A stretch of 64,000 nucleotides of DNA from Effrenium voratum (GCA_963377175.1 CAUJNA010003298.1:355001-419000), one strand, 5' to 3'. Shown: positions 43,237-53,581, numbered from the stretch's first letter. Notes: generated from the sequence alone by a model not told the origin. Numbers and translations: made by a program.

Positions 43237-44583
43237 TTCTTACTTTGGGTTTTGGACTTGTAGAATGTGCTGGATTTCCTTTCTGGGTCTTTCAAGTGCA
43301 AAATGTTGCGAACTGCCAACGTTTTGACAGGTTTCTTCAGACCAACAAGTTTCAACTGGCTCAACTCAGCCAGTGGTTTAAAGTTTGGCTTCTATGTTGC
43401 GCCGGGTTGGCCATTGTTTGCATGTTTCTTGCCTTTGGACCACCGGGGTTCACCAGGGCACCTTGGCGCGCGAAGGTTTCGCGCGGCTTCGATGCAATCC
43501 GAGCGGGGGATTGCGCCGAGGCACCCACCATGGTCAGTTCACCTAGCAAAATGCTTGGCCTCTCTCCGCAAGAGGACAGCAGGATTTGGGGAGTGTACAT
43601 TCTCCCTAACCAATTCATTGGGTCTAGATTTGGGGGGTTTTGGCTATCTCGAATTATCTCGAATTATTGGGGTCAAGAACGCCGTGTCCACCTCTGTGAT
43701 TGTTGGAAAGATGGCCACTGCCTGCGGGTGCTGCGATCTGGTCGCTCACCGGGGTAGCCAGGCTTTGTCTTAATGTTTTGCTGTTGTGTACTTACGGACT
43801 GTATAGATTGTCTGTGAAGCTAGACATATTGTGCTTGATACGTATGGCTACAATTTGCTTATAGTTATGCATATCCATATGCACAAGTGACCCACCCGGC
43901 TACTGCTCCGGAACCATCCCATCTAGGGTGTTTCCTCACGTCATGCTGACGGTCATTCTACATCCGGTGACGGAACTTAAGATCTTACCCCGTTCATCGC
44001 CAGCAGTGAAGCAGTTTGCCAACTGAGCTTTTAATCACCGGTTATTTTGTTTGTTGTTGGAGATTGTTTTTGTTTTGGGTACCATCAAGCGCAGAGTCTC
44101 GCAATGTGTTACACCCACTGGAAACCCTATGAGTCATATCATGACTTCCCCTCTGAAGCCATTGAACCTGTCTGACTGCCTAAACGTCGTCATCGAACCC
44201 TCTTGCAGGTATGCCACTTTTTTCCCTGGAAGATCACAACACCCCAGGTGGGTTTCCCAAAGACGGGATGTCATTTGGCACCCGTATCACCCAAACCGCA
44301 ACAATTAACCAGGAGTCCTGAGGCTTTTGATCATCCGACCCGTTTTTTTATTTTGGAAAAGGGCACTCATAGATGAAAGAGCCCTTGCTGGTTTGGGGAT
44401 TCGCACCCCTGGCTTTAGGGGCCAAATGGGGTTTCCCGCCCCTTAAATTGCAGCGGCTAAATGGTGGGTCAAAACCAAGGAAACCCCTGGTGAATCTCAA
44501 AATAGGTGGCAAATGGACCCCAAAATGGCTCGCCATAGGTTGTGCAACCCATGGCCAAATGGTGTTTTTTTTCCCACCCATCA
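43237..44583. other. No supported exon
   Basis: A GC-rich patch near 43460-43530 (plus frame WRAKVSRGFDAIRAGDCAE) could be an exon but lacks clear splice sites. The rest shows nothing. Confidence 0.35.
44463..44558 (+). mobile_element. Family A element, degenerate
   Basis: GGTGGGTCAAAACCAA at the start and CAACCCATGGCCAA at the end; the interior has diverged. Confidence 0.4.
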
Positions 44584-44626
44584 GACCACTCCACCGACTC
44601 GCGCCGCGGCCGAGGCGCGGCCAAGG
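44584..44626 (+). CDS. Candidate short exon, unknown protein
   Basis: The acceptor is TTTTTTCCCACCCATCAG, with a long pyrimidine tract; a GT donor is at CCAAG then GTCACC. All three frames are open (one reads HSTDSRRGRGAAK), so the frame is undecided. Very GC-rich. Confidence 0.35.
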
Positions 44627-44694
44627 TCACCGAGACGCCACGGACGGGGCCTTTTGGGCGCAAAGCATTGGCTCTTTGGCCCATTTTAATTGTT

Positions 44695-44813
44695 TAGGTC
44701 CCCCAGTCGTGCCCTTTCTACCATTTCTTTTTTGGGGGAGGGTTCCCCTACTAAAATAGACTACAGAAAGGAAATTGGGCGCCCTTATTCTAACCTCTCT
44801 ACTGGAGGACCTA
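44695..44813 (+). mobile_element. Family C inverted-repeat element, copy 2
   Basis: TAGGTCCCCCAGTCG at the left and CTACTGGAGGACCTA at the right. It shares TTTTGGGGGAGGG(A/T)TCCCCT and CTTATTCTA(G/A)CCTCTCT with 26875-26984, same orientation. Confidence 0.85.
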
Positions 44814-45052
44814 GTTGCGAGTTTTGCCGTGGTAGGGGCGATGTTTTGAGAGGGGATGTAGGAAACGTTGAGGTTTTTGTTTGAGGGGGGGTTGCAGGTG
44901 TAGAGCCATCGGACCTGCAAGGGACGTGTTCCACTGGTTTTCGCAGGATTCAAAAGGCTCATTGCCTCTGAGAGACGGACCGCACTTGCTGACGCAAGCC
45001 GGGCAAATGTCAGACCATGGGTTTTGTCCTTCCACAGTACGTGCCACAAGTA

Positions 45053-45077
45053 CCCTAAACCCTAAACCCTAAACCCT
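45053..45077 (+). repeat. Interstitial telomere-type repeat (CCCTAAA)n
   Basis: Three and a half perfect copies of CCCTAAA. This is the plant-type telomere unit (TTTAGGG on the other strand), reported for dinoflagellates. Too short to be a telomere; it could be a healed break or chance. Confidence 0.85.
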
Positions 45078-45472
45078 ACCACGGAAAAATCAGGTACTAC
45101 AAATACCCTACCAGAAAATACCCGACCTTCGCATGTAGAACCAAGGAACTTGTCACAAGCCCAGCCAATTGGGTGAACTTCCCCCTTTCAGGACATCCCC
45201 CTTTCGGACATAGGCCTCGTGATGGTTGCTTTCGAACAACCAGGAGTATAGTCTGCAACAAGACACACAATGCCCCAAATGGGCTGCCTGCTTTATGAGG
45301 CTTTGTTTGTCTGTTCATTTTGCGGGGCTTCCACAACATCGAAACCGCAAGACAAGGGACGCCCATACCCAGTATTGCAAGTACCTGTTGGCAACCCTGC
45401 TGTTAAGTCCGCAAATTTGCTCAGTTGTTGTATGTTTTTGTGGTTGGATGTAGTGGTTTGATGTTGACCCCG

Positions 45473-45862
45473 ATTAGTAAACCCATTGTTGATGAATAGG
45501 GGGGGGTGTCCCCCTTTAGTGGGGATTCGTCACTTTTGTGGGTGACACCCCCCCAATTAATAGGACGGGTTGATGATTCCGTTGTCAACAGCACAAATGG
45601 GTCATGCAGGTGTCACTTGTGCAAACTGGTGTGCGTGTGTGTGTGTGTGTGTCCAAACAGTGTTACCCTTGATTCGCCACTGCATACTCCTTGAAAAGAC
45701 AAAATAGACAAAACTGGTTGGTATCTCCAGATGTGTAATGTTGAGCCCGGATTCATAAACCTGTCCTATTAATAGGCGAGTGTTGCGGTGTTCCCCTCCA
45801 AAAGTGATGAACATCCACTAAAAGGGGACACCCCCCAATCAATCAACAGGGGGTTTGTTAAT
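45473..45862. mobile_element. Fold-back element with ~115-bp inverted repeats
   Basis: The left arm (45473-45585) and right arm (45745-45862) are inverted copies. Shared blocks: ATTAGTAAACCC / GGGTTTGTTAAT; GGGGGTGTCCCC...TTTAGTGG; TCACTTTTG; AATTAATAGGAC / GTCCTATTAATA. The ~160-bp spacer holds a (GT)n tract and no coding sequence. It resembles a non-autonomous fold-back or MITE-type DNA element. Confidence 0.8.
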
Positions 45863-46495
45863 CCGGAGTTCCCATTAGCTAAGACAGTAATTTCGCCTCG
45901 CGGAACTTACCCGGGACCCCAAGTTCGTCATTCAGCCATGGTGCGGTATCAGCTTCTGACCCAAAGCCACAAGAATAATCTGACAATGTGGGAGACTGAA
46001 ACAACCAAAGGTGGGCAGGCCATATTCAAGACGGCATTGATTTGGACAAGCTATAGGACCTCACTGAGGCACAAACAAATGGCAGGCGGGACTGCGGATC
46101 TACAAGCTTCGTTGGCCTCGCAAGAATGCCACCAGTACTCGTGCCAGTATCATTCGCATCTTGCGAGTTGTCATTGCCACGCACGGTTGTGAACCATCAG
46201 GGCTTCCAAGACAAATGCAGAAACATCGTTTGTCTTTGGCCTTATGGGCCTGTGCGGCGATGCGGCGCACGAGTTTCCGAAGGCGACTTAATAGCAAGTT
46301 TGCCACGCAACGGTTCTGCCTGTTGTTAAGCTGTGAAGTGTGTGCATGTATCTTGCCAGTCCTCTACTTTCGTCAGAGCGGGAAAAGTCATACTGTTGAC
46401 TGTCAAAGGACGGACTGCATTTCAATCTGGCTGAATTGTGGCGACCAAGGACAAATGCGACATGATCCATGAGGGTTGATGGTACTTTCTTCCAG

Positions 46496-46735
46496 GTTGT
46501 CGAGTTACACCTAACAACATTTGCATCAGAATCCTGCACGGAAGCAAAGGCTTTAGCACTAGCCACCACATTGCAACCGCTCCACGTGCTGTGTTTCCGC
46601 CCGGAAATGCGTCACGGCGAGGACATCAATGAGAAGCTGCAAATCTTCCAGAGCTGTGCTCAGGACACGCGAACTTCCGAAGGGCAGTTAGGTCTTTTTG
46701 TTGACTTGATTGCTTCTGCACGGCTTTTTCAATGA
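46496..46735 (+). CDS. Candidate terminal or internal exon, unknown protein
   Basis: The acceptor is TACTTTCTTCCAG. The frame runs to TGA at 46733-46735. Its central part reads LHVLCFRPEMRHGEDINEKL then QIFQSCAQDTRTSEG and is well balanced. A donor near 46690 is possible, so it may end early. Unassigned. Confidence 0.45.
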   Translation, partial: VVELHLTTFASESCTEAKALALATTLQPLHVLCFRPEMRHGEDINEKLQIFQSCAQDTRTSEGQLGLFVDLIASARLFQ

Positions 46736-47145
46736 ACCAGCTTAAAAAGCTTTAGTCTTATACAACAATATTATAGAATATATAGTGGGGTTGTACCAAA
46801 GAGCCTTGATTAATGCTATTCTTAGAATAGTTTTGCACAGACAAGCATTTGCTTCGACTCATAGGGCTTCGGAAGTACGGCTGTGTAAGGAAACAACGAG
46901 TTCGGGAAGACATCCATCACTCTGGCAACTTGTCCATTGGGGAGCCTTCCCTTCTTTCCAGAAACCCAGCCGCCCAGGGAAGGCGGGGGTCGGTTTTGAG
47001 AAGAATGGTTGAAAGGAAGGATCAACCCTTCACTGTTGGCACGTGTTTTAGGTGTTTGGTTCTGTTCATGTTTGGCAGGGGCCTGCAAAACCATGAGTTT
47101 TGCTACCATAGAAAGGGTGGGAAGAACTCCTAGAGTCAACGCAAG

Positions 47146-47352
47146 ATGAGTTTGGAGAGAGCGAGGCGCTGCCAGCACTTCGCTGACAGCCCCGAAGCAA
47201 AGCATGCAAAGCCAGGCGCACTACGAGGCAGATGGATCGCCACGCTGCAAGTCCCGTTCCCGGCGAATTTGCGAAATCCCTCTGTGAAATTGTTTGAATA
47301 TATCTGTTGGCAACCCAGGCCGTCCCAATGGGACCTCTGGGTAGGGCCGTAG
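47146..47352 (+). CDS. Candidate exon, frame uncertain
   Basis: GC-rich segment with two good plus frames. One reads RRCQHFADSPEAKHAKPG and the other SLTAPKQSMQSQAHYEADG, the latter stopping at about 47286. The second has the more natural composition. No clear splice sites. Confidence 0.35.
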   Translation: MSLERARRCQHFADSPEAKHAKPGALRGRWIATLQVPFPANLRNPSVKLFEYICWQPRPSQWDLWVGP

Positions 47353-47920
47353 ACTTACTCAACTGATATGGGCCACGCCGAAACCAGCGCGAAAATACAT
47401 GCACTAGCATGGGTGGTTGCCAGACCCAACCACCCATGTCACTCCTTCGTTTTTTGTGGATGTCCGTGTGGGTGTGTATGCCATTTTTATAACCAAGACC
47501 GAGTGACCATACCGCAGACCCTTTGTCCGTTTTGTCTTGGATGGGGTTTACCCTTCAAAATCAACTCCAACAGTGTCACAAAGTGGCGACACGTTCCTGG
47601 CATATTTGGAAACAAAGAAGCGGCAAACATTCAACAGAGCGAGCCTCAGAAAAGACAAGGACAGGGTGCCCTTTTTTGCAACGGCCAGACACAAGAAGAA
47701 ACCTCTGGTTGTCCTCCGCTCGCCTTTGGGCTGACGGCACCTTTAGCCGAGTCACTTTGGGGGGGGCCCTCCCAATTAACATGGAACAAGACCAAACGTC
47801 CCTATGAACATGGAACATGACCAACAGTCCCTGGTTTGGACCATTTTCCTTTTCAAGGGACCCGGTAATTTCCATGTGAATTGGTGGGGTACCCACCCAC
47901 TGGACCATTGGCTGAGCCAG

Positions 47921-48016
47921 GAGGTCTTGCAGCACATCCGAACGCTTTCCCAGCGCCAGGAGCCTGCAACAGTTCTTCGAGCTGGGGCAAAGAAGAGAGT
48001 CAACGAAAATAGCTTA
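47921..48016 (+). CDS. Unknown protein, exon in phase-0 chain (1)
   Basis: A 96-nt exon in phase 0 at both ends: acceptor GAGCCAG then G, donor AGCTTA then GTGAGTG. It encodes EVLQHIRTLSQRQEPATVLR then AGAKKRVNENSL. The next two exons (49393, 50576) also begin in phase 0, so the three can form the C-terminal part of one protein. No family recognised. Confidence 0.6.
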
Positions 48017-48035
48017 GTGAGTGTGTTTGTTGTTT

Positions 48036-48356
48036 GGTTGATTGTGTGTGTGTGTGTGTGTTTGTTTGTTTGTTTGCTTGTTTGCTTGTTTGCTTGTTTC
48101 TTTGTTTCTTTGCTTGTTTGCGTGTTTGTGTTTTTGTGTTTTTTGTTTGAGTTTTGTGTGTGTTTGTTTTGCTTTTTGTTTGGTTGGTTGGTTGGCTTGT
48201 TGGTTTGGTTTGTTTGTTTGGTTGGTTGGTTGACTTTGACTTTGACTTTGACTTTGACTGTTGCCTGCGAGCCAGCCAGCAGCCAGCCAGCCGGCCAGGC
48301 AACCACAGCCAGTCAGCCAGTCAGTCTGTCAGGCAGTCAGTCAGGTAGCTATGTGC
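48036..48356 (+). repeat. Compound microsatellite cluster
   Basis: Successive tracts of (GT)n, (TTTG)n, (GGTT)n, (GACTTT)4-5, (GCCA)n and (CAGT)n lie within 320 bp, just downstream of a splice donor. Both strands are open across it, an artefact. Confidence 0.93.
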
Positions 48357-48569
48357 TTGTCACAGTTCGAGGGGTTTGCGTTGCAAGCAGGTGAGGGATT
48401 TTCGTTTCTTCTGCACAGATGGCCGCTATTTGTTTGTTTGACTCGGGGTTGTTCTACGTACAGCGAAACCAAAGGGATCCAGCCATTTGTTAGGTTCCCC
48501 ATTTGGATCTCAAGAGTGGTCAGAAACAAAGCGTTAAATGAGCATCTTTGATTGTTCAGATGAAGGACT

Positions 48570-48943
48570 TTAGCTTCGGACTTGTGTCATACATTGTGTG
48601 CGGTGAAGGCTAGCGGAGCCTCTCGCGAAGCCACCGCAGTTCACACTGAAGCTGACTAGCAAAACACACCAGCGACGCCAATCCGCAAAGCTACCTTCTC
48701 GTCGCGAAGCCTCGCGATGACAACTCCACAAATTCGAGCCCTGTGAACCCCCCCAGCAAACCCCCCCCGGCATAGGCTGCCCAGCAGAGCATAAGCCCAA
48801 AACACCGCTAGAAAAAGCATTGCTCGTCGGTGACATTTGCGCCTGGGCGACCCCCATCCATATTCGCTAAAGCTTTCCAGAGGGTCTCTGACCTGCAGGA
48901 CCAAATTGCCCCTTCGGCCCTTTGTTTGAACAGACATGGCCAT
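48570..48943. other. GC-rich block open on the minus strand
   Basis: Two overlapping minus frames of 95 codons each. One contains a hydrophobic run (MLFLAVFWAYALLGSLC). There are no splice sites I trust, and it sits in the intron of a plus-strand gene. Confidence 0.25.
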
Positions 48944-49029
48944 GGGTCAAAAGCCCATACCCCCAGTGAACATCCCAATCCCCACTAAAATAGGTTCTAA
49001 AATGTACCATTGGTTTTGACCCACAGCCA
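48938..49029 (-). mobile_element. Family A miniature inverted-repeat element
   Basis: Reverse-oriented copy: GGCCATGGGTCAAAA to TTTTGACCCACAGCC, with CCCCCAGTGAACATCCCAAT inside. The GGTGCACC box is deleted. Confidence 0.85.
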
Positions 49030-49166
49030 CATTTGCAGTTTCGATTCTTCATGACGGGGCAAGTTCAATTTGGGGAAACCACAATTCCGCTATGCAGGAA
49101 TAAGACATGTGCAAGCGATTCACTGCAACCCAACCCGAAAGGGAGCCTCTTTCAGCTCTTTGGTTT

Positions 49167-49286
49167 GCCAGTGAGGATGGGTCAAAATCCCGTGCTCTCA
49201 GTGAACATCCCAGTCCCCACTAAAATAGACTAAAACGGGTGGTGCACCTACCCCAAAATGGTACCATTTGTCTTGACCCACAGCCA
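49167..49286 (-). mobile_element. Family A miniature inverted-repeat element
   Basis: A second reverse-oriented copy 140 bp after the previous one, full length, with the GGTGCACCTACCCC box. It ends CTTGACCCACAGCC. It lies ~100 bp upstream of the exon at 49393. Confidence 0.85.
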
Positions 49287-49392
49287 CTTCCTTCACATGT
49301 GACGACCTTGCCCCTTCAAAGCAACCGGAGGCCACCACTCCTTCGCGTTCTAGCAAGAACGCCCCTTGAAACATGTGAACCTGAGCTTGCAG

Positions 49393-49467
49393 GAACCCGG
49401 GAAAGCAGGTCGTTGGCTCCTCCCATTGAAACTAGGAGGAGCTTCAAGAAGAACGCCGGCTTTCAAG
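49393..49467 (+). CDS. Unknown protein, exon in phase-0 chain (2)
   Basis: The acceptor is GAGCTTGCAG then G; the donor is TTTCAAG then GTACTGG. It is 75 nt, phase 0 to 0, reading EPGKAGRWLLPLKLGGAS then RRTPAFK. A second frame (TRESRSLAPPIETRRS) is open but would break the phase chain with its neighbours. Confidence 0.5.
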
Positions 49468-50179
49468 GTACTGGAAGAGGAAGGAAGGGAGGTGTCCCTT
49501 TTTTTCTGGGTTGTTCACGCATCCTGAATCCTGCCGCATGGTTGTGATTTCCCTCGTGGCATTTTAGTGGACCACTGCGCCTTGCTTTCGGGTTTCGGCT
49601 TCCAATGTCCCGAACTGACTGCGACAAATGCCGCGTTTCGGAGGACGCGCGGGCGCAGCTGGGAACGATGGTGGCACGGGGCTCAAGAAGTGGGACAATT
49701 GACACCTCCGCTTTGCATTGCCCTTGCCTTGCCTTGCCTTTTTCCCCAATTTCTTCCTTTGGGTGATTCATTATTATAGAAAAACATGTTGCTGTTTCAA
49801 TCAGCAAAGAGCTACGTAACTTTTTGCAGGTCTAAGGGCCCAGCTTGGATGGTGCGCAACAAGAAATGCAAATGGAATGGGCCGCTTTTTTGGATCCCGT
49901 TTACACACGGAATCCAGTCCATGCTGAAACAACACTATTTTTTCAGGCATCTCATGGTACAGATTGCGAATGAAACCGCGGGTCTTTGGTGGCTTTGTAT
50001 CGCCCCTTAGAGATGTCTTGGGCACGCTCGGATTTCTCACCTCTCCAAAACCCGACATTCGAGCTCTTTTGACCTTTCCAATCCAGTGGAGCTTCTACAA
50101 GCTAAACCCTGTCCTACCGTAGTCTACGGGGTCCTTTGGGGAAGGATTTTTCATTGAACCTGCAGGACGCCGCTTTTAG

Positions 50180-50521
50180 GTGTTGCATCTGTTTTTGTTT
50201 GCATGGGAAGCATGTCTCACTTCAGCGTTTTCAGCTTTTCCAAGGGAGCATATTTTGTCAGTTCTGTCCGACACACTGAACGATGAACTCAGCTTGGCGG
50301 TTTGTGTCCCCGACTTTGCTAAATGGATCCGTGTGTCAAAGGGGTTCGGATCGGGATTTCCCTTTTACTGCCAATCAAGGAAGCTAAAAAGGGTACGCTC
50401 AAAAAATGGCACCCCCAGACAACTCAAGCGGACTATTCGTAGAAAGAGCTCGTTGGAGCAGATCAGGAACCATCTAGGGAATGAGAGCCCCTACCGTGTT
50501 GAGCCCCCTCTCCCCCTCTAG
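50180..50521 (+). CDS. Open frame of uncertain status
   Basis: 113 codons; its middle reads HILSVLSDTLNDELSLAV then CVPDFAKWIRVSKG and looks protein-like. It has no clean splice sites and lies in the intron between two phase-matched exons, so it may be an alternative exon or spurious. Confidence 0.3.
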   Translation: MLHLFLFAWEACLTSAFSAFPREHILSVLSDTLNDELSLAVCVPDFAKWIRVSKGFGSGFPFYCQSRKLKRVRSKNGTPRQLKRTIRRKSSLEQIRNHLGNESPYRVEPPLPL

Positions 50522-50575
50522 ATGTTGGGTTTCTTTTTGAGTTCCCTTTGTAACCAACCCAAACATGGATTTCAG

Positions 50576-50701
50576 CGGAGCCACGCATTTAAAACAAACA
50601 ACCACAACAACATCGCGTTTCGTGAGTCACGACACGCGCAGGGCATCTTGGAGAACCACGCAAATGGCCTGATCAAGGACGTGCAGGCGCTTCTTCAATG
50701 A
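50576..50701 (+). CDS. Unknown protein, terminal exon
   Basis: The acceptor is ATGGATTTCAG. It contains 41 codons in phase 0 and the TGA stop at 50699-50701: RSHAFKTNNHNNIAFRES, then RHAQGILENHANGLIKDVQ, then ALLQ. It is polar and helical with no stop until the end. A family Z hairpin element begins 11 bp after the stop codon. Confidence 0.7.
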   Translation, partial: RSHAFKTNNHNNIAFRESRHAQGILENHANGLIKDVQALLQ

Positions 50702-50711
50702 TGCAGAGCCA

Positions 50712-50853
50712 TACTGTGGATGCACGAAATCCGTTTCGCACCTGAGAAACATCCAGGGTTGATTTCCCTGCAAAATCCAGCAAATAATGGTTTCAATCAT
50801 GGTTTCAATCATGGTTTCAAAGTGGTGCGAAATGGATTTCGGCCATCCACAGT
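50712..50853 (+). mobile_element. Family Z hairpin element, intact
   Basis: CTGTGGATGCACGAAATCC at the left pairs with GGATTTCGGCCATCCACAG at the right (17 of 19). Inside is a triplicated ATGGTTTCAATC-type unit. The 16,206 copy shares the core. It lies in the presumed 3' untranslated region of the gene ending at 50,701. Confidence 0.85.
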
Positions 50854-51515
50854 AGCATTGGGAGCCGTGCAGTATGCAATGGCTGCCCCTACTATGCCTG
50901 TGAATCAAGAAGAGCCTGGGCCGGTTCCAGTACATTCTAGAAGGTGGGACAACACAATCACACGCACAGCGCACAAATAATCGTGGTCGTCTTGTTTTTG
51001 GCGACGGTACCCAGTTTGAAGGCAAACCTCAGGAAAATCACTTGTTCGGGGAGCTCTCCCATTTACAGCGAAGCCTAAATAGATGTAATGAGCGTATATA
51101 TATATAGTTTACCTATGCCTCATGCCTCATGCCTCAAAGACAAACATAGAGGATGCAGCGTCAGCGTTGCATTACTCAAAAAGGAGGACCATAGTCGTCA
51201 GGTGTGGCAAGCCTTCTTTTGGTGGTAAGTCAACTGAAGTCTCACAACTTTGGCCGGGTTTTGCAGTGCCCGTTTGACCAGGTGTTGTGCCTTTCATATT
51301 CTGATCAATCCGAGGCTGAAATTCGTAAAGGTTCTAAATTCCAAACATAGGCAATGGGGATCACACAAGAAACAGAGTCCAGTACCCAGCCCAAGTCACG
51401 TCCATGGCTCCGAGCGCACATACGTTCGTTGTAAGGGACACCAAAAGGAAGCCGTTGCCTTTTTTTCGGCTGGTGTCTCCAAAGCCAAAGGTATTCAAGA
51501 TGTTCAGGGTGACTT

Positions 51516-51809
51516 ATGAAACACAATCTCACAATGTGTGACTTTTCGCGTAATGGCCAAGTTTTGGATCCTTCACACCCGTCCATGGGCAAAAAAGAAA
51601 AAGGAAAGCTGCTCGCTTTCCGAGAAGACGAGCTCACCCGAGGTTTGGGCAATGGCGTTTTGTTGCCATGCCGATGTTCCCAGCACCGGAAACAGCACTT
51701 CCAAACGTGGCCCTGGTGCCACACTTCTGTGCCCATGGTGGTGGCTTCACCTCGGAAGCGGAAGAAACGGGTCGGCCCGAAGAATCCGTTGCATTCACCA
51801 GCCGAGTGA
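51516..51809 (+). CDS. Open frame, candidate exon(s)
   Basis: 97 codons. The distal part (after ATGTTCCCAG at about 51691) reads HRKQHFQTWPWCHTSVPM then VVASPRKRKKRVGPKN, ending in a stop at 51807; the basic tail is nuclear-localisation-like. An overlapping frame reading LVPHFCAHGGGFTSEAEE is equally plausible. Frame unresolved. Confidence 0.35.
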   Translation: MKHNLTMCDFSRNGQVLDPSHPSMGKKEKGKLLAFREDELTRGLGNGVLLPCRCSQHRKQHFQTWPWCHTSVPMVVASPRKRKKRVGPKNPLHSPAE

Positions 51810-52225
51810 GCCCGAAAGGCGGGTAGGAACGATACATGATGTTAAGAAGGGTGTCCCCAAAGGCTGGATGCGCTTAGCTGTTGGGATGTCAATGTCTTGC
51901 TCAAGAAATGCCCTGACAAGCCCCCTATCGCTCGCACATATATAGTATCGGGCTAGCAGATAGAATACTTGTTTAGAGTAAATGAAAATGCACATGTCAA
52001 AAGTCTATCAACAAAATGAGTTAGAATAAATAGGAAGGAAGACAGTTAGAATAATCAAATAAAAAAAAAGATATAATATTTCAAAAAAGAAAAGACAACA
52101 ACAGATATAATATTTCAAAATAAGGGTTTCTGCTATGAAGAATTACTCTGCGATAAATGTCCTAGCTGCTAGCCCGTTGCTAGATATTTCTATATACGGC
52201 TTTCAGCAAACCATGATTTTCCATT

Positions 52226-52310
52226 TGGGTCCGTCTCTCTTTCAAGGGTATATGCAAAACCAAACGGAAACCAACCGTTTTGAGGGGTCCCCCTAAGAAA
52301 GACACACGCA
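52226..52310 (+). mobile_element. Family B element nested in the 27-bp-TIR element
   Basis: CAAACGGAAACCAACCG, then TGAGGGGTCCCCCTAAG and AAAGACACACGC. The left end is CCGTCTCTCTTTCAAGGGTA. Confidence 0.7.
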
Positions 52311-52394
52311 TTTGCCAGAGGAATGCATGGCTTCTCCTTTTTTCGGAGCTCAAATGCTCAGCCCGACGGGCCATGCCAAAGTTAATCCAAAGTT

Positions 52395-52560
52395 TATATT
52401 GGCAATGCTAAATTCGGTACCGGCAATAGCAAGAATGTCCTGCCAATACTAAATTTTCGATGGGCAATGCTAAAATTAGTACTGACAATATAAATGTACT
52501 ATTCTCAAACTAGTACTGGCAATGCAAAATTAAGTACCGGCAATACTAAAATTAGTCCTG
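52395..52560 (+). repeat. Degenerate GGCAATACTAAATT tandem repeat
   Basis: Six or seven units of ~24-27 bp with the core (G)GCAAT(A/G)CTAAA(A)TTAGTAC. Related units lie at 24040-24110. Confidence 0.75.
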
Positions 52561-53483
52561 GCTCCGAGGACCTGATTTTACCGCCCGCGTGCAACTCCAA
52601 AGTGTCTACCTTTGAGAACTATTCTATCTGTCAAAGCATATTCTATCTGCTGGCCACCTGAAAGGGTGTTCAAATTTCAAGGATTTGCGCAAATGTGAAT
52701 TATTCTAAGTGTCACTTGTGCTCCTAAATATTCTAACTGATGTTTTGGGATATTTTCGGAGTAAAATATATTCTAAGTGAGGATCGGACGGAGTAAATTA
52801 TATTCTATCTGCTAGCCCGATACTATAGCATGTTGCTTGACCTTCTCAATGGTTCTCGGAGGGAGAATCAGGGAGCTCTTTTTTGGACGGTGTGCAAGAG
52901 GAACGAACTCATCATCAGTCGACCATTGACATTTTGGTCCCTTTTTAGCAAGCTCCCAATTTGAGGCTGGCGAGCAACGGCTGGAACAACTGATTCACTG
53001 ATGAACACGAAGAGCCGGTCGTTGGAGCCTGACAGTCGCTGGCAAACGGCAAACTTGAACTGCAGCATTGCCATTTCGAGATTCGTCAGTCAAGGTAGCA
53101 ACTCTTGGGATAAAGAACTCTTCACCTGGAGGGTATTACCAACCAATTTGTGAGCAACCGCCAAAATGAGTGTGAACTATGTTTAAAAGGAGATGTATTT
53201 TTTAGCTTGCCCTGAGTCAAAAACTTGCGGGTAACGTATAGATCAGTCGGTTTGGAGGCAGAGTGAAATGACCCAAACTCTTATCCGCCTTTTCAGTAGG
53301 TCTTGGGTTATAGTAAGGCAGACAATAGAACCAACACACAAGTTTTGTTTGGTGATCCATTCAGGTATGCCTTAGTTGGTGCTTTGGATTTGAACCCCTG
53401 GCTTTTGTAGAGGGTGAATGGGAAACCCCTCCATTTACCAACCCCCAATCCAAACAAAGTGGGAAGCTGAATTCTACGGATGT

Positions 53484-53581
53484 GGCTGTGGGTCAAAAAT
53501 ATGTACCCAAAATGAAACACTGGTAAATGGAAACTGGACTCCCTGCGGTTTTCTGGTGGTTTCATTTTTTGACCCATACCC
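53484..53581 (+). mobile_element. Family A element, variant with CCACCAGG box
   Basis: GGCTGTGGGTCAAAAATATG to TCATTTTTTGACCCATACCC. Same sub-family as 29553-29652, opposite orientation. Confidence 0.8.

Larger units (their letters stand above)
51941..52827. mobile_element. DNA-transposon-like element with perfect 27-bp terminal repeats
   Basis: Terminal inverted repeats 51941-51967 and 52801-52827 match perfectly (TATAGTATCGGGCTAGCAGA...). Subterminal copies of CAGTTAGAATA near the left and ATTCTAACTG / ATTCTATCTG / ATTCTAAGTG near the right resemble transposase-binding repeats. The interior is AT-rich without a plausible transposase, so it is non-autonomous. No clear target-site duplication. 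A family B copy (52226-52310) is nested inside. Confidence 0.85.

Noticed and set aside
47776..48394. Frames of 176-196 codons over 47.8-48.4 kb
   Set aside because: Most of their length is (TTTG)n/(GGTT)n microsatellite. Only the exon at 47921-48016 is kept.
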